Shown piece after piece: positions 29,416 through 39,291 of a DNA stretch of 64,000 nt. The notes under the pieces are model-generated. The model did not search any database, was not told the origin of the DNA, and saw only the letters and a program-made list of their open reading frames with translations. The position numbers were made by a program, and so were the translations under genes. The DNA is taken from assembly GCF_014898075.1 (NCBI RefSeq), contig NZ_CP062976.1, positions 62,001 to 126,000 of the forward strand, in the 5' to 3' direction. Position 1 is the stretch's first letter. The number at the start of each line of letters is the position of its first letter. This stretch comes from Neisseria yangbaofengii (lineage in GTDB: Bacteria; Pseudomonadota; Gammaproteobacteria; Burkholderiales; Neisseriaceae).

Positions 29416-30682
29416 TATTTTAATTGTAGACGATGAAGTAGGAATCCGTGATTTACTGTCGGAAATCCTCCAAGACGAAGGTTATACCGTGACTTTGGCC
29501 GAAAATGCCGAGGAAGCGCGCCAATTGCGCCACCAAACCCGTCCGGCCATGGTTTTGCTGGATATTTGGATGCCTGATTGCGACGGCATTACTTTGCTGA
29601 AAGAGTGGGCGAAAAACGGCCAACTGAATATGCCGGTGGTGATGATGAGTGGCCATGCCAGCATTGACACGGCGGTTGAGGCCACCAAAATCGGCGCATT
29701 GGATTTCTTGGAAAAACCGATTGCCCTGCAAAAGCTGCTGTCCACCGTTGATCGCGCCTTGAAACACGGCGAAATGCAGGCGGCTGCCGGTTTGTCTCTA
29801 GACCGACTGGGCAATAGTCCGGTGATTCAGGAATTGAATCAGAAACTGGATGCCGCTTCCAAACAAAGCGGGCCGGTATTGCTGACCGGTGAAGCCGGTT
29901 CGCCGTTTGAATGGGTGGCGCGCTACTTCCACAAAAACGGCACGCCTTGGGCGGAGCCGGGCAAAGTCGAGCATATTGTCGATACGCCGCTCGAATTGCT
30001 GCAAAAAGCCAGCGGCGGCATTTTGTATGTCGGCGACATCTCGCAATACAGCAGAAACATTCAAAACGGCATTGTATTCTTGTTGGGCAAGGCCGACCGC
30101 TATAACGTGCGCATCGTGGCGGCCAGCAGCCGCTCGGCGGAAGAATTGGTCGAATCGGCCACGGCAGATAATAAATTGCCGAGCTTGTTATCCAAAATTA
30201 TTGTCGGTGTGCCGGCTTTGCGCAGCCAGCCGGATGACATTGTCTTTTTGGTTAACCAAATTTTGATTGAGTTAGCCGAAACACAAAAAATTCCGCTGGC
30301 CAAATTCAGCACCGGTGCGTTGACTGTTTTGCGTCAATATGAATGGCCGGGCAATTTCGAGCAACTGCGTACCGTGGTGAAAAACTTGGCCTTAGAAGCC
30401 GATGGTGAAGAAGTGCAGGAGCAAGCGGCGGCGGCGGCCTTGGGACAACATGTATCATCTGCTTCGTCGGAAATGGTTGGCGGCTTTAATTTCAATATGC
30501 CGCTGCGTGAATTACGCGAAGAATTGGAACGCCGCTATTTTGAATACCATATTGCGCAAGAAGGCCAAAACATGAGCCGTGTGGCGCAAAAGGTTGGCTT
30601 GGAGCGCACGCATTTATACCGCAAATTGAAGCAGCTCGGTATCAGCGTTTCCCGCCGCAATAGCGATAAAACCGAAGACTGA
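29402..30682 (+). CDS. ntrX: NtrX-type response regulator with a degenerate AAA+ domain
   Basis: 426 residues. The receiver domain has Asp54 (MVLLDIWMPDCDG) and the LEKPIAL lysine. The middle domain matches sigma54 activators in outline but lacks key parts. The Walker A position reads LTGEAGSPFEWVARYF instead of GESGTGKE, the GAFTGA sigma54-contact loop is absent, and Walker B reads ILYVGDI. The C-terminus keeps the Fis-type helix-turn-helix (MSRVAQKVGLERTHLYRKLK). It should therefore bind DNA on phosphorylation without acting as a sigma54 ATPase, which fits the loss of working sigma54 in Neisseria. It is coupled to ntrY by overlap. Confidence 0.92.
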   Translation: MRSSDILIVDDEVGIRDLLSEILQDEGYTVTLAENAEEARQLRHQTRPAMVLLDIWMPDCDGITLLKEWAKNGQLNMPVVMMSGHASIDTAVEATKIGALDFLEKPIALQKLLSTVDRALKHGEMQAAAGLSLDRLGNSPVIQELNQKLDAASKQSGPVLLTGEAGSPFEWVARYFHKNGTPWAEPGKVEHIVDTPLELLQKASGGILYVGDISQYSRNIQNGIVFLLGKADRYNVRIVAASSRSAEELVESATADNKLPSLLSKIIVGVPALRSQPDDIVFLVNQILIELAETQKIPLAKFSTGALTVLRQYEWPGNFEQLRTVVKNLALEADGEEVQEQAAAAALGQHVSSASSEMVGGFNFNMPLRELREELERRYFEYHIAQEGQNMSRVAQKVGLERTHLYRKLKQLGISVSRRNSDKTED

Positions 30683-30696
30683 TCGCTCGATTTTTA

Positions 30697-30732
30697 AGGC
30701 CGTCTGAACATGGAAAACGTTTCAGACGGCCT
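30697..30732 (+). terminator. ntrX terminator (paired uptake sequences)
   Basis: AGGCCGTCTGAA (30697-30708) and TTCAGACGGCCT (30721-30732), with CGTT/AACG-like extension in the loop, lie 14 bases after the ntrX stop. Confidence 0.75.
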
Positions 30733-30850
30733 TCATCTGTTTGTATTTCGTTCAATGCCTGTATAATCATTGCTGTCAAAAAAATTACTTAAATGATTAT
30801 TTTAACGGCATTCAATATGATATTGAGGCCGTCTGAAACAGGATACGGGT

Positions 30851-32065
30851 ATGAACGACAACGAACGCTTTGCATGGGTACAGCTCGCGCTGACGCCTTA
30901 TGTCGGCGCGGAAAGTTTTTTGATTTTGCTGCAACATTTCGGCAGTGCAGAAGCGGCATTGGCTGCGCCGTCTGAAATCATCGCTAAATTGGTGAGGCAC
31001 AAACAAGCCGTGGCTGCGTGGCAACATGCGGATAAACGCGATGCCGCCAAGGTTGCCGCCGAAGCTGCGTTAAACTGGGCGCATCAGGATGATTGCCGTT
31101 TGCTGCTGTTGCAGGACGATGATTTTCCCGATATGCTGACCGAAGGCATCACGCCGCCGCCGCTGTTATTTTTGCGCGGCAATAGCGATTTACTACACAA
31201 AGCTTCCGCCGCGGTTGTCGGCAGCCGTCATGCCACCCCGCAGGCGATGCGCATTGCCCGCGATTTCGGCATGGCGTTGAGTGAAAAAGGCATTCCGGTG
31301 GTTTCCGGTATGGCGGCCGGTATTGATACCGCTGCCCATCAAGGGGCACTGCTTTCAGACGGCGGTACCATCGCCGTGTGGGGCACGGGCATAGACCGCA
31401 TTTATCCGCCGTCGAATAAACAGCTTGCCTACAAAATCGCCGAGCGCGGTCTGATTATCAGCGAGTTTCCATTGGACACGCGCCCGTATGCCGGTAATTT
31501 TCCGCGCCGCAACCGTCTGATTGCCGCTTTATCGCGTTTGACCTTGGTGGTGGAAGCGGCGGTTGAATCCGGTTCGCTGATTACCGCCAAGCTCGCCGCC
31601 GAGATGGGGCGCGAAGTGATGGCGGTGCCCGGTTCGATTGACAATCCGCACAGCAAAGGTTGCCACAAGCTGATTAAAGATGGTGCCAAACTGGTGGAAA
31701 GTTTGGAAGATATCTTACAAGAATGTCCGCAGCTATTGCAAAACACCCCATTACCATCATATTCTATATATAAGCGTCCGCAAAACGAATTCACCACTGA
31801 GTCGGAAGCCAAGCCCGAAACCGGCGCCAAACCACTTGCTGAAACCAATATCAGGCCGTCTGAAAAGGAGAGGCCGTCTGAAAACCAAAACACGGCAGAC
31901 GGCACTTTATTAAACGCCATGGGTTACGATGCCGTTCATCCCGATACCTTGGCCGAGTTGCTGAATTGGCCGGCGGTCGATGTTTACGCCCAATTGCTGG
32001 AATACGAGCTGGAAGGCATGATTGCCCCGCTGGCCGGCGGACGCTACCAACGGATTAAAACATAA
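30851..32065 (+). CDS. dprA: DNA-processing protein DprA
   Basis: 404 residues. It loads RecA on incoming single-stranded DNA during transformation. An N-terminal SAM-like region (1-75) is followed by the Rossmann-like DprA domain (about 80-290) with VGSRHATPQAMRIARDFG, VVSGMAAGIDTAAHQGAL, WGTGIDRIYPPSNKQL and NFPRRNRLIAALS. A low-complexity linker (about 305-355) and a C-terminal winged-helix region (LNAMGYDAVHPDTLAELLN) complete the protein. The linker holds two uptake sequences in frame (31853-31864 and 31871-31882), each coding RPSE. A single uptake sequence also lies directly before the gene (30829-30840). smg follows after 16 bases. Confidence 0.95.
   Translation: MNDNERFAWVQLALTPYVGAESFLILLQHFGSAEAALAAPSEIIAKLVRHKQAVAAWQHADKRDAAKVAAEAALNWAHQDDCRLLLLQDDDFPDMLTEGITPPPLLFLRGNSDLLHKASAAVVGSRHATPQAMRIARDFGMALSEKGIPVVSGMAAGIDTAAHQGALLSDGGTIAVWGTGIDRIYPPSNKQLAYKIAERGLIISEFPLDTRPYAGNFPRRNRLIAALSRLTLVVEAAVESGSLITAKLAAEMGREVMAVPGSIDNPHSKGCHKLIKDGAKLVESLEDILQECPQLLQNTPLPSYSIYKRPQNEFTTESEAKPETGAKPLAETNIRPSEKERPSENQNTADGTLLNAMGYDAVHPDTLAELLNWPAVDVYAQLLEYELEGMIAPLAGGRYQRIKT
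31853..31882 (+). repeat. Two uptake sequences inside the dprA coding frame
   Basis: AGGCCGTCTGAA occurs at 31853-31864 and again at 31871-31882, in the same orientation and frame, 18 bases apart. They encode RPSE-KE-RPSE in the linker between the DprA core and the winged-helix domain. Confidence 0.95.
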
Positions 32066-32081
32066 CACTTAAGGAACACGC

Positions 32082-32537
32082 ATGGCTGAAGTCATTGCTT
32101 TTTTAATCGAACATTTTCAGGATTTTGATGCTTGCCCGCCGCCGGAAGATTTGGGACAACTGCTCGAAGATGCCGGTTTTGACGCGATGGAAATCGGCAA
32201 TACCCTGATGATGATGGAAGTGTTGCTCAACAGTTCCGAATTCGCCATCGAGCCGATCGACGGCACGGCCTTGCGCGTGTACAGCGTGGAAGAAGCCGAT
32301 GTGTTGCCGCAAGAAGTGATGGGTTTGCTGCATTATTTGATTGCCGAGCGCGCGATGACCTACGAGCAGCGTGAAATCGTGGTACATGCGTTGATGCACA
32401 TTCCGGCGGATGAAATCACCGTCGATATTGCCAAAGTGCTCACGTTGCTGGTGTTGTGGGCACACAAGAGCGAATTGCCGGTGTTGATCGGCGATGATTT
32501 GATGGCGGCTTTAAACGGCAACGCTGTGATGCATTAA
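32082..32537 (+). CDS. smg: Smg family protein (DUF494)
   Basis: 151 residues, an all-helical acidic protein of the Smg/DUF494 family. [20 protein letters not shown] at the N-terminus, [20 protein letters not shown] and [20 protein letters not shown] are typical. Smg genes sit between dprA and topA in many beta- and gamma-proteobacteria, as here (16 bases after dprA, AAGGAAC before the ATG). Its molecular function is not established. It is probably cotranscribed with dprA. Confidence 0.92.
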   Translation: MAEVIAFLIEHFQDFDACPPPEDLGQLLEDAGFDAMEIGNTLMMMEVLLNSSEFAIEPIDGTALRVYSVEEADVLPQEVMGLLHYLIAERAMTYEQREIVVHALMHIPADEITVDIAKVLTLLVLWAHKSELPVLIGDDLMAALNGNAVMH

Positions 32538-32541
32538 TTTT

Positions 32542-32576
32542 TTCAGACGGCCTTGATAAACAAAAGGCCGTCTGAA
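32542..32576 (+). terminator. Uptake-sequence hairpin between smg and topA
   Basis: TTCAGACGGCCT (32542-32553) and AGGCCGTCTGAA (32565-32576) with AAA/TTT flanks form a good hairpin 5 bases after the smg stop. topA probably has its own promoter or relies on read-through. Confidence 0.7.
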
Positions 32577-32602
32577 ATTTACAATAACAAAAGAGAGTAA
32601 AG

Positions 32603-34918
32603 ATGGCTAAAAACCTCTTAATCGTCGAATCCCCGTCCAAGGCCAAAACCTTGAAAAAATACTTGGGCGGCGATTTTGAAATTCTGGCTTCCTACGGCCA
32701 TGTGCGGGATTTGGTGCCGAAAAACGGCGCAGTCGATCCCGACAACGATTTTGCAATGAAATACCAACTGATTTCCCGCAACGCCAAACACGTCGATGCC
32801 ATCGTTGCCGCCGCCAAAGAAGCGGAAAACCTCTATCTGGCAACCGACCCGGATAGGGAAGGCGAAGCCATTTCATGGCATTTGCAGGAAATTTTGAAAA
32901 GCAAATGGGGTTTGAAAAACATTCGTCCGCAGCGGGTTGTGTTCCACGAAATCACCAAAAACGCCGTGCTGGATGCCGTTGCCCAGCCCCGTGAAATCGA
33001 AATGGACTTGGTCGATGCGCAACAGGCACGCCGTGCCCTCGATTATCTGGTCGGCTTCAACCTCTCGCCCCTGTTGTGGAAAAAAATCCGCCGAGGGCTG
33101 AGTGCCGGACGGGTGCAAAGCCCCGCCTTGCGCCTGATTTGCGAACGTGAAAACGAAATCCGTGCCTTTGAAGCGCAGGAATATTGGACGCTGCATCTCG
33201 ACAGCCACAAAGGACGCAGCAAATTCACCGCCAAGCTCGTTCAATATCGGGGCGAAAAACTCGAACAGTTCGCCTTGCCTGACGAAGCCGCACAAGCCGC
33301 CGTATTGCAGGCATTGCAGGGCAAAGATGCCGTAGTCGGCGGGGTGGAAAAGAAAAAACGCAGCCGTAACCCCGCCGCACCGTTCACCACCTCCACCATG
33401 CAGCAGGATGCCGTGCGCAAACTCGGCATGACCACCGACCGCACCATGCGCACCGCTCAGCAGCTTTACGAAGGTATCGACGTAGGGCAGGGCGCAATCG
33501 GTCTGATTACCTATATGCGTACCGACAGCGTGAATCTGGCGGACGAAGCCGTTACCGAAATCCGCCACTACATCGAAAACAAAATCGGCAAAGACTATCT
33601 GCCAAGTTCGGCGAAGCAGTACAAAACCAAATCCAAAAACGCCCAAGAAGCCCACGAAGCGATCCGCCCGACTTCTGTGTACCGCACGCCCGAAAGCGTC
33701 AAACCCTTCCTGACCGCCGACCAGTTCAAACTCTACCAAATGATTTGGCAGCGTACCGTTGCCTGTCAAATGTCGCCGGCAAAATTCGACCAAACCACCG
33801 TCGATATTTGCGTCGGCGAAGGCGTATTCCGTGTCAGCGGCCAAGTGCAGACTTTTGCCGGCTTTTTGAGCGTGTACGAAGAAAGCAGCGACGACGAGAG
33901 CGAAGAAAACAAAAAACTGCCCGAAATGGCAGAGGGCGACAAATTGCCGGTGGACAATCTTTACGGCGAACAACACTTCACCACCCCGCCGCCCCGCTTC
34001 AACGAAGCCACACTGGTCAAAGCCCTCGAAGAATACGGCATTGGCCGCCCCTCGACCTATGCCAGTATTATTTCCACGCTCAAAGACCGCGAATACGTTA
34101 CCCTTGAGCAAAAACGCTTCATGCCCACCGACACCGGCGACATCGTCAATAAATTCCTGACCGAACATTTCGCCCAATACGTCGATTACCACTTCACCGC
34201 CAAACTCGAAGACCAACTTGACGAAATCGCCACCGGCAAACGCCGCTGGGTGCCGGTGATGGACAAATTCTGGAAAGGCTTCAGCAAACAGGTTGAAGAA
34301 AAAGAAGGCATCGAACGCGCCAAATTCACCACGCAGGAATTAGACGAAGACTGCCCGAAATGCGGCCAACACAAGCTGCAAATCAAATTCGGACGCAACG
34401 GCCGCTTCGTTGCCTGCGCCGGCTACCCCGAATGCAGCTACACCCGCAACGTCAACGAAACCGCCGAAGAAGCCGCCGAACGGGTCGCTAAAGAAGCCGC
34501 CGAACAAGCCGAACTCGAAGGACGGGAATGCCCGAAATGCGGCGGACAGCTTGTTTACAAATACAGCCGCACCGGCAGCAAATTCATCGGCTGCGCCAAC
34601 TACCCCAGATGCAAACACATCGAACCGCTGGAAAAACCCAAAGACACCGGCGTTCAATGTCCGCAATGCAAAAAAGGCAACCTTGTCGAGCGCAAATCCC
34701 GTTACGGCAAACTCTTTTACAGTTGCAGCACCTATCCCGACTGCAACTACGCCACTTGGAACCCGCCCGTTGCCGAAGAATGCCCGAAATGCCATTGGCC
34801 GGTATTGACCATCAAAACCACCAAACGCTGGGGCGTAGAAAAAGTCTGCCCGCAAAAAGAATGCGGCTGGAAAGAACAAATCGAACCGCCCGCACCTAAG
34901 GGCAGCAGCGAGGAATAA
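32603..34918 (+). CDS. topA: DNA topoisomerase I (type IA)
   Basis: 771 residues. It relaxes negative supercoils by a transient 5'-phosphotyrosine break. The TOPRIM domain is at the N-terminus (LLIVESPSKAKTLKKYLG; DPDREGEAISWHL). SAGRVQSPALRLI and the active-site Tyr304 (GLITYMRTDSVNL) are present, as is IGRPSTYASIISTLKDREYV. The C-terminus carries four Cys4 zinc-ribbon repeats: CPKCGQHKL...CAGYPEC, CPKCGGQLV...CANYPRC, CPQCKKGNL...CSTYPDC and CPKCHWPVL...CPQKEC. GAGAGTAAAG precedes the ATG. The third codon position looks richer in C than in its neighbours, which could reflect recombination, but this was judged by eye. Confidence 0.96.
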   Translation: MAKNLLIVESPSKAKTLKKYLGGDFEILASYGHVRDLVPKNGAVDPDNDFAMKYQLISRNAKHVDAIVAAAKEAENLYLATDPDREGEAISWHLQEILKSKWGLKNIRPQRVVFHEITKNAVLDAVAQPREIEMDLVDAQQARRALDYLVGFNLSPLLWKKIRRGLSAGRVQSPALRLICERENEIRAFEAQEYWTLHLDSHKGRSKFTAKLVQYRGEKLEQFALPDEAAQAAVLQALQGKDAVVGGVEKKKRSRNPAAPFTTSTMQQDAVRKLGMTTDRTMRTAQQLYEGIDVGQGAIGLITYMRTDSVNLADEAVTEIRHYIENKIGKDYLPSSAKQYKTKSKNAQEAHEAIRPTSVYRTPESVKPFLTADQFKLYQMIWQRTVACQMSPAKFDQTTVDICVGEGVFRVSGQVQTFAGFLSVYEESSDDESEENKKLPEMAEGDKLPVDNLYGEQHFTTPPPRFNEATLVKALEEYGIGRPSTYASIISTLKDREYVTLEQKRFMPTDTGDIVNKFLTEHFAQYVDYHFTAKLEDQLDEIATGKRRWVPVMDKFWKGFSKQVEEKEGIERAKFTTQELDEDCPKCGQHKLQIKFGRNGRFVACAGYPECSYTRNVNETAEEAAERVAKEAAEQAELEGRECPKCGGQLVYKYSRTGSKFIGCANYPRCKHIEPLEKPKDTGVQCPQCKKGNLVERKSRYGKLFYSCSTYPDCNYATWNPPVAEECPKCHWPVLTIKTTKRWGVEKVCPQKECGWKEQIEPPAPKGSSEE

Positions 34919-34930
34919 ACGCTGAAACAA

Positions 34931-34963
34931 AGGCCGTCTGAAAATCAGGTTTTCAGACGGCCT
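34931..34963 (+). terminator. topA terminator (paired uptake sequences)
   Basis: AGGCCGTCTGAA (34931-34942) and TTCAGACGGCCT (34952-34963) with AAAA/TTTT extension lie 12 bases after the topA stop. The following 34964-35129 holds no recognisable gene. Confidence 0.8.
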
Positions 34964-35129
34964 TATGCAGATAAATCTTATGAATAATAAGTATGTTAGC
35001 TACTCCAAAGTGATGTAACGTACCGATTAGTGGACTTATCTATTTTGCAGTACCCCCCAACATCTATAAACTTGTGCAATATTTAGTATGTTTTCATCAT
35101 ATTCTGCATGATTGGATTATTTCAGCACT

Positions 35130-35522
35130 TCAATTTGAGTGGCAAGCTTTTGTTTCTACCCATTCAATCATTGAGTTAGGAACAATTGAATCCCATTGGT
35201 TAGAACCGGGATAGGATTGGAAAACAGAGCCGTCAGGTTTATAGTGGATACTGTTACCCGATACATAGGAGCCAGCACAATCAAGACGGAATTGCTGCAT
35301 GACGTATGCAGATACATAGTGGCATAGTCCGTAACCATCGGGGTTATCACAAATATCTTTACCAACTTCTTCCGGTGGGTTAGTAATTTTTACCCATACC
35401 ACTCGACTATCCCCTTGCTGTTAATTTCTAATAACTGACCAAGTGCTATTACCACCGTGAGCAGTAGAAATAATGCATAGAGTTAATGCAATAGTAGAAA
35501 GTGATTTCTTGAGGAAAGTCAT
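35130..35522 (-). pseudogene. Adhesin-E-like secreted protein gene with an in-frame stop
   Basis: On the minus strand a 130-codon frame runs from the ATG at 35522 to the stop at 35130 and is broken by a single TAA at codon 34 (35421-35423). Before the stop there is a clear signal peptide (MTFLKKSLSTIALTLCIIST, cleaved near AHG). After it, in the same frame, comes VVWVKITNPPEEVGKDICDN, YVSAYVMQQFRLDCAG and IVPNSMIEWVETKAC. The layout (Cys pair, WDSIVP near the end, final Cys) resembles the surface-adhesin E fold of Haemophilus and Neisseria. One base change would restore the full protein, so this is either a recent pseudogene or a sequencing error. A GTG at 35402 could give only a signal-less fragment. 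Confidence 0.6.
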
Positions 35523-35693
35523 ATGATTGTTCCTTTTAAATTATAGAAATGAAAAGCCTATTCTCAGGTGTGATGAATAGAACATCTAGAATAAATAATA
35601 TCTATTATTCTAATGATTTTTACTTGCCTAACCAGCCAGCAAAAGTTTAAAATCTGTCCTTAAAATTCAACCGGCTATACAGAAAGTTCAACT

Positions 35694-36086
35694 ATGGAAA
35701 CCCACGATAAAATCCGCCTGATGCGCGAATTGCGCCAATGGTCGCAGGAAGATGTGGCTGAAAAATTGGAAATGTCGGCAGGCGGTTATGCCAAAATCGA
35801 GCGGGGTGAAACGCAGTTGAGTTTGCCCCGTTTGGAGCAGTTGGCGGCGGTATTCCGTGTTGATGTGTGGGATTTGCTGAAGTCGGGTAAAGGTGGTTTG
35901 ATTCTTCAAATTACAGAAAATATTGATAACAGTGAGTTTTCAGTTTGTGCCGGCAATAATGCTGCCGAAATTGAATTATTAAAAGCTAAGTTGAAATATA
36001 CTCAAGAACTGCTGGTGCAAAAAGACCGTGAAATCGAGCTGTTGCGCAAAATTGCGGGCATGATGGAATCGCAGCAGTCCGAATAG
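35694..36086 (+). CDS. XRE-family helix-turn-helix regulator
   Basis: 130 residues. Residues 6-62 are a Cro/CI-type helix-turn-helix (IRLMRELRQWSQEDVAEKLE, SAGGYAKIERGETQLSLPRL, LAAVFRVDVWDLL). A short spacer is followed by a C-terminal coiled coil (AAEIELLKAKLKYTQELLVQ then KDREIELLRK), probably for dimerisation. Such proteins bind operators next to their own gene or nearby targets. A lone uptake sequence follows its stop. Neighbours (the broken adhesin-like gene and rsmD) do not reveal the target. Confidence 0.85.
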   Translation: METHDKIRLMRELRQWSQEDVAEKLEMSAGGYAKIERGETQLSLPRLEQLAAVFRVDVWDLLKSGKGGLILQITENIDNSEFSVCAGNNAAEIELLKAKLKYTQELLVQKDREIELLRKIAGMMESQQSE

Positions 36087-36153
36087 GCCGTCTGAAAATC
36101 CTTTGATTGCAGCATTTTTCCGTTATAATGGCCGTATCTGAAATTTTATGTAG

Positions 36154-36207
36154 AGGCCGTCTGAAAATCAGTTTTTGCTGTGCAGAAACCTTATTTTCAG
36201 ACGGCCT
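36154..36207. terminator. Inverted uptake sequences before rsmD
   Basis: AGGCCGTCTGAA (36154-36165) and TTCAGACGGCCT (36196-36207), extended by GAGG/CCTC and AAAAT/ATTTT, form a long-loop hairpin that ends just 12 bases before the rsmD start. It may terminate the regulator gene's transcript. Confidence 0.6.
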
Positions 36208-36219
36208 CTTTAATGGATT

Positions 36220-37165
<946 letters not shown>

Positions 37166-37221
37166 TTTTTTCATATAATCATATTGTTGCAATATTTTTA
37201 GGAAAATATCGAAAATATTGC

Positions 37222-37250
37222 TTGACTTGGTAAAGAGAAATAAATAGACT
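37222..37250 (+). promoter_or_regulatory. Promoter of the tRNA-tufB operon
   Basis: TTGACT (37222-37227), a 17-base spacer and TAGACT (37245-37250) lie 14 bases before tRNA-Tyr. It should drive the tRNA cluster and tufB. Confidence 0.65.
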
Positions 37251-37263
37251 AGCGTTCTCTTTT

Positions 37264-37347
37264 GGAGGGGTTCCCGAGCGGTCAAAGGGGGCAGACTGTA
37301 AATCTGTTGCGCGAGCTTCGAAGGTTCGAATCCTTCTCCCTCCACCA
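37264..37347 (+). tRNA. tRNA-Tyr (anticodon GTA)
   Basis: 84 bases including CCA. The acceptor GGAGGGG pairs with TCCCTCC, the anticodon loop contains CTGTAAA, and a long variable arm (class II) is present. Confidence 0.95.
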
Positions 37348-37379
37348 AAATCTTACTTGGAGCAAAGAAGTAAGTGTAT

Positions 37380-37453
37380 GCGGGTGTAGCTCAATGGTAG
37401 AGCAGAAGCCTTCCAAGCTTACGGTGAGGGTTCGATTCCCTTCACCCGCTCCA
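37380..37453 (+). tRNA. tRNA-Gly (anticodon TCC)
   Basis: 74 bases including CCA. The acceptor GCGGGTG pairs with CACCCGC, the anticodon loop is CTTCCAA, and the T-loop is TTCGATT. Confidence 0.95.
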
Positions 37454-37465
37454 ATGGACAAATTA

Positions 37466-37540
37466 GCCCATGTAGCTCAGGGGTAGAGCACTCCCTTGGT
37501 AAGGGAGAGGCCGGCAGTTCAAATCTGCCCATGGGCACCA
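37466..37540 (+). tRNA. tRNA-Thr (anticodon GGT)
   Basis: 75 bases including CCA. The acceptor GCCCATG pairs with CATGGGC, the anticodon loop is TTGGTAA, and the T-loop is TTCAAAT. Confidence 0.95.
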
Positions 37541-37600
37541 TCTCATTATTATTTACCCGTATTTTTATTTAATTGAACGCTTAGAATAGGATTTATTGCC

Positions 37601-38785
37601 ATGGCTAAGGAAAAATTCGAACGTAGCAAACCGCACGTAAACGTTGGCACCATCGGTCACGTTGACCATGGTAAAACCACTCTGACTGCAGCACTGACTA
37701 CCATTTTGGCTAAAAAATTCGGTGGCGCAGCAAAAGCTTATGACCAAATCGACAACGCGCCGGAAGAAAAAGCCCGCGGTATTACCATTAACACCTCTCA
37801 CGTAGAATACGAAACCGAAACCCGCCACTACGCACACGTAGACTGTCCGGGCCACGCCGACTACGTTAAAAACATGATTACCGGCGCAGCACAAATGGAT
37901 GGCGCGATTTTGGTGGTGTCTGCCGCTGACGGCCCTATGCCGCAAACCCGTGAGCACATCTTGTTGGGTCGCCAAGTAGGTGTACCATACATCTTGGTGT
38001 TCATGAACAAATGCGACATGGTTGATGATGCTGAATTGTTGGAATTGGTTGAAATGGAAATCCGTGACTTGCTGTCAAGCTACGACTTCCCGGGTGATGA
38101 CTGCCCAATCATCCAAGGTTCTGCACTGAAAGCCTTGGAAGGCGATGCCGCTTACGAAGAAAAAATCTTCGAACTGGCCGCTGCATTGGATAGCTACATC
38201 CCAACTCCGGAACGAGCAGTTGACAAACCATTCCTGCTGCCGATTGAAGACGTATTCTCAATCTCCGGCCGCGGTACAGTAGTAACCGGTCGTGTAGAGC
38301 GCGGTATCATCCACGTGGGCGACGAGATCGAAATCGTAGGTCTGAAAGACACAGCCAAAACCACTTGTACCGGCGTTGAAATGTTCCGCAAACTGCTGGA
38401 CGAAGGTCAAGCAGGCGACAACGTAGGCGTATTGCTGCGCGGTACCAAACGTGAAGAAGTTGAACGTGGTCAAGTATTGGCTAAACCAGGCTCAATCACA
38501 CCACACACCAAATTCAAAGCCGAAGTGTACGTATTGAGCAAAGAAGAAGGCGGTCGTCACACCCCATTCTTCGCCAACTACCGCCCACAATTCTACTTCC
38601 GTACAACCGACGTAACCGGTGCGGTTACTCTGGAAGAAGGCGTGGAAATGGTAATGCCGGGTGAAAACGTAACCATCAGCGTAGAACTGATTGCACCGAT
38701 TGCTATGGAAGAAGGCTTGCGCTTTGCAATCCGTGAAGGCGGCCGTACCGTAGGTGCCGGCGTTGTTTCTTCTATCATTGCTTAA
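37601..38785 (+). CDS. tufB: Elongation factor Tu (copy in the tRNA/secE cluster)
   Basis: 394 residues. EF-Tu-GTP carries aminoacyl-tRNA to the ribosome. The G-domain motifs are intact: [10 protein letters not shown] (P-loop), [12 protein letters not shown], and NKCDM with GSALKAL. Domains 2 and 3 follow ([24 protein letters not shown]), ending VVSSIIA. The protein is identical to that of the second copy at 57084-58268, and the DNA is almost identical too. It follows three tRNA genes and precedes tRNA-Trp, the classic tufB setting. AATAGGAT lies before the ATG. Confidence 0.97.
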   Translation: MAKEKFERSKPHVNVGTIGHVDHGKTTLTAALTTILAKKFGGAAKAYDQIDNAPEEKARGITINTSHVEYETETRHYAHVDCPGHADYVKNMITGAAQMDGAILVVSAADGPMPQTREHILLGRQVGVPYILVFMNKCDMVDDAELLELVEMEIRDLLSSYDFPGDDCPIIQGSALKALEGDAAYEEKIFELAAALDSYIPTPERAVDKPFLLPIEDVFSISGRGTVVTGRVERGIIHVGDEIEIVGLKDTAKTTCTGVEMFRKLLDEGQAGDNVGVLLRGTKREEVERGQVLAKPGSITPHTKFKAEVYVLSKEEGGRHTPFFANYRPQFYFRTTDVTGAVTLEEGVEMVMPGENVTISVELIAPIAMEEGLRFAIREGGRTVGAGVVSSIIA

Positions 38786-38793
38786 GTTTTAGA

Positions 38794-38869
38794 AGGCCAG
38801 TAGCTCAATTGGTAGAGTATCGGTCTCCAAAACCGAGGGTTGGGGGTTCGAGACCCTCCTGGCCTGCCA
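38794..38869 (+). tRNA. tRNA-Trp (anticodon CCA)
   Basis: 76 bases including CCA. The acceptor AGGCCAG pairs with CTGGCCT, the anticodon loop is CTCCAAA, and the T-loop is TTCGAGA. It lies 8 bases after tufB. Confidence 0.95.
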
Positions 38870-38876
38870 AATAAAA

Positions 38877-38910
38877 AATTAACCGGCCTTAGTGCCGGTT
38901 AATTTTTTTT
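38877..38910 (+). terminator. Terminator after tRNA-Trp
   Basis: AATTAACCGGC and GCCGGTTAATT form an 11-bp stem followed by T8. It ends the tRNA-tufB-tRNA unit before secE and has no uptake sequence. Confidence 0.9.
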
Positions 38911-39016
38911 GCTATTTTATTTTTATTGGTTGATTTGTTTTAACCATTGCATGACGGTGAGCAGTATCAATATGTACTGCACATGCTGTATCAGTGCTAT
39001 GGAAAGTGAGTTTAAA

Positions 39017-39289
39017 ATGGCTGATCGTATGCCTGAAGATAAAGCGGATAAAGTGGGGCGGCTTGTCAAATCAGACAACAATGCACATGTCACATCGCAG
39101 CGCGAAGGGTTCGCTTATTTTCGAAATTCATGGATTGAATTTAAGAAAGTAGTTTGGCCGGCTCGTGATGATGCGGTCAAGATGACTGTATTTGTGGTAA
39201 TTTTTGTAGCAATTTTGGCTGCGTTTATTTATGCAGTTGATACAGCGGTTTCATGGTTATTTTTTGATTTGTTATTGAAGAGGGGATAA
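39017..39289 (+). CDS. secE: Preprotein translocase subunit SecE
   Basis: 90 residues from the ATG at 39017 ([15 protein letters not shown]); an in-frame ATG at 38999 would add six residues. SecE clamps the SecY channel in the inner membrane. The conserved cytoplasmic amphipathic helix [20 protein letters not shown] and one membrane helix ([20 protein letters not shown]) are present. It is the short single-helix form rather than the three-helix E. coli form. nusG starts 2 bases after the stop, so the two are cotranscribed. Confidence 0.92.
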   Translation: MADRMPEDKADKVGRLVKSDNNAHVTSQREGFAYFRNSWIEFKKVVWPARDDAVKMTVFVVIFVAILAAFIYAVDTAVSWLFFDLLLKRG

Positions 39290-39291
39290 AA

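Noticed and set aside
35130-35402. GTG start at 35402 as an independent 90-residue gene
   Set aside because: The frame continues in phase upstream of a single TAA to an ATG with a clear signal peptide, so a broken longer gene explains it better.
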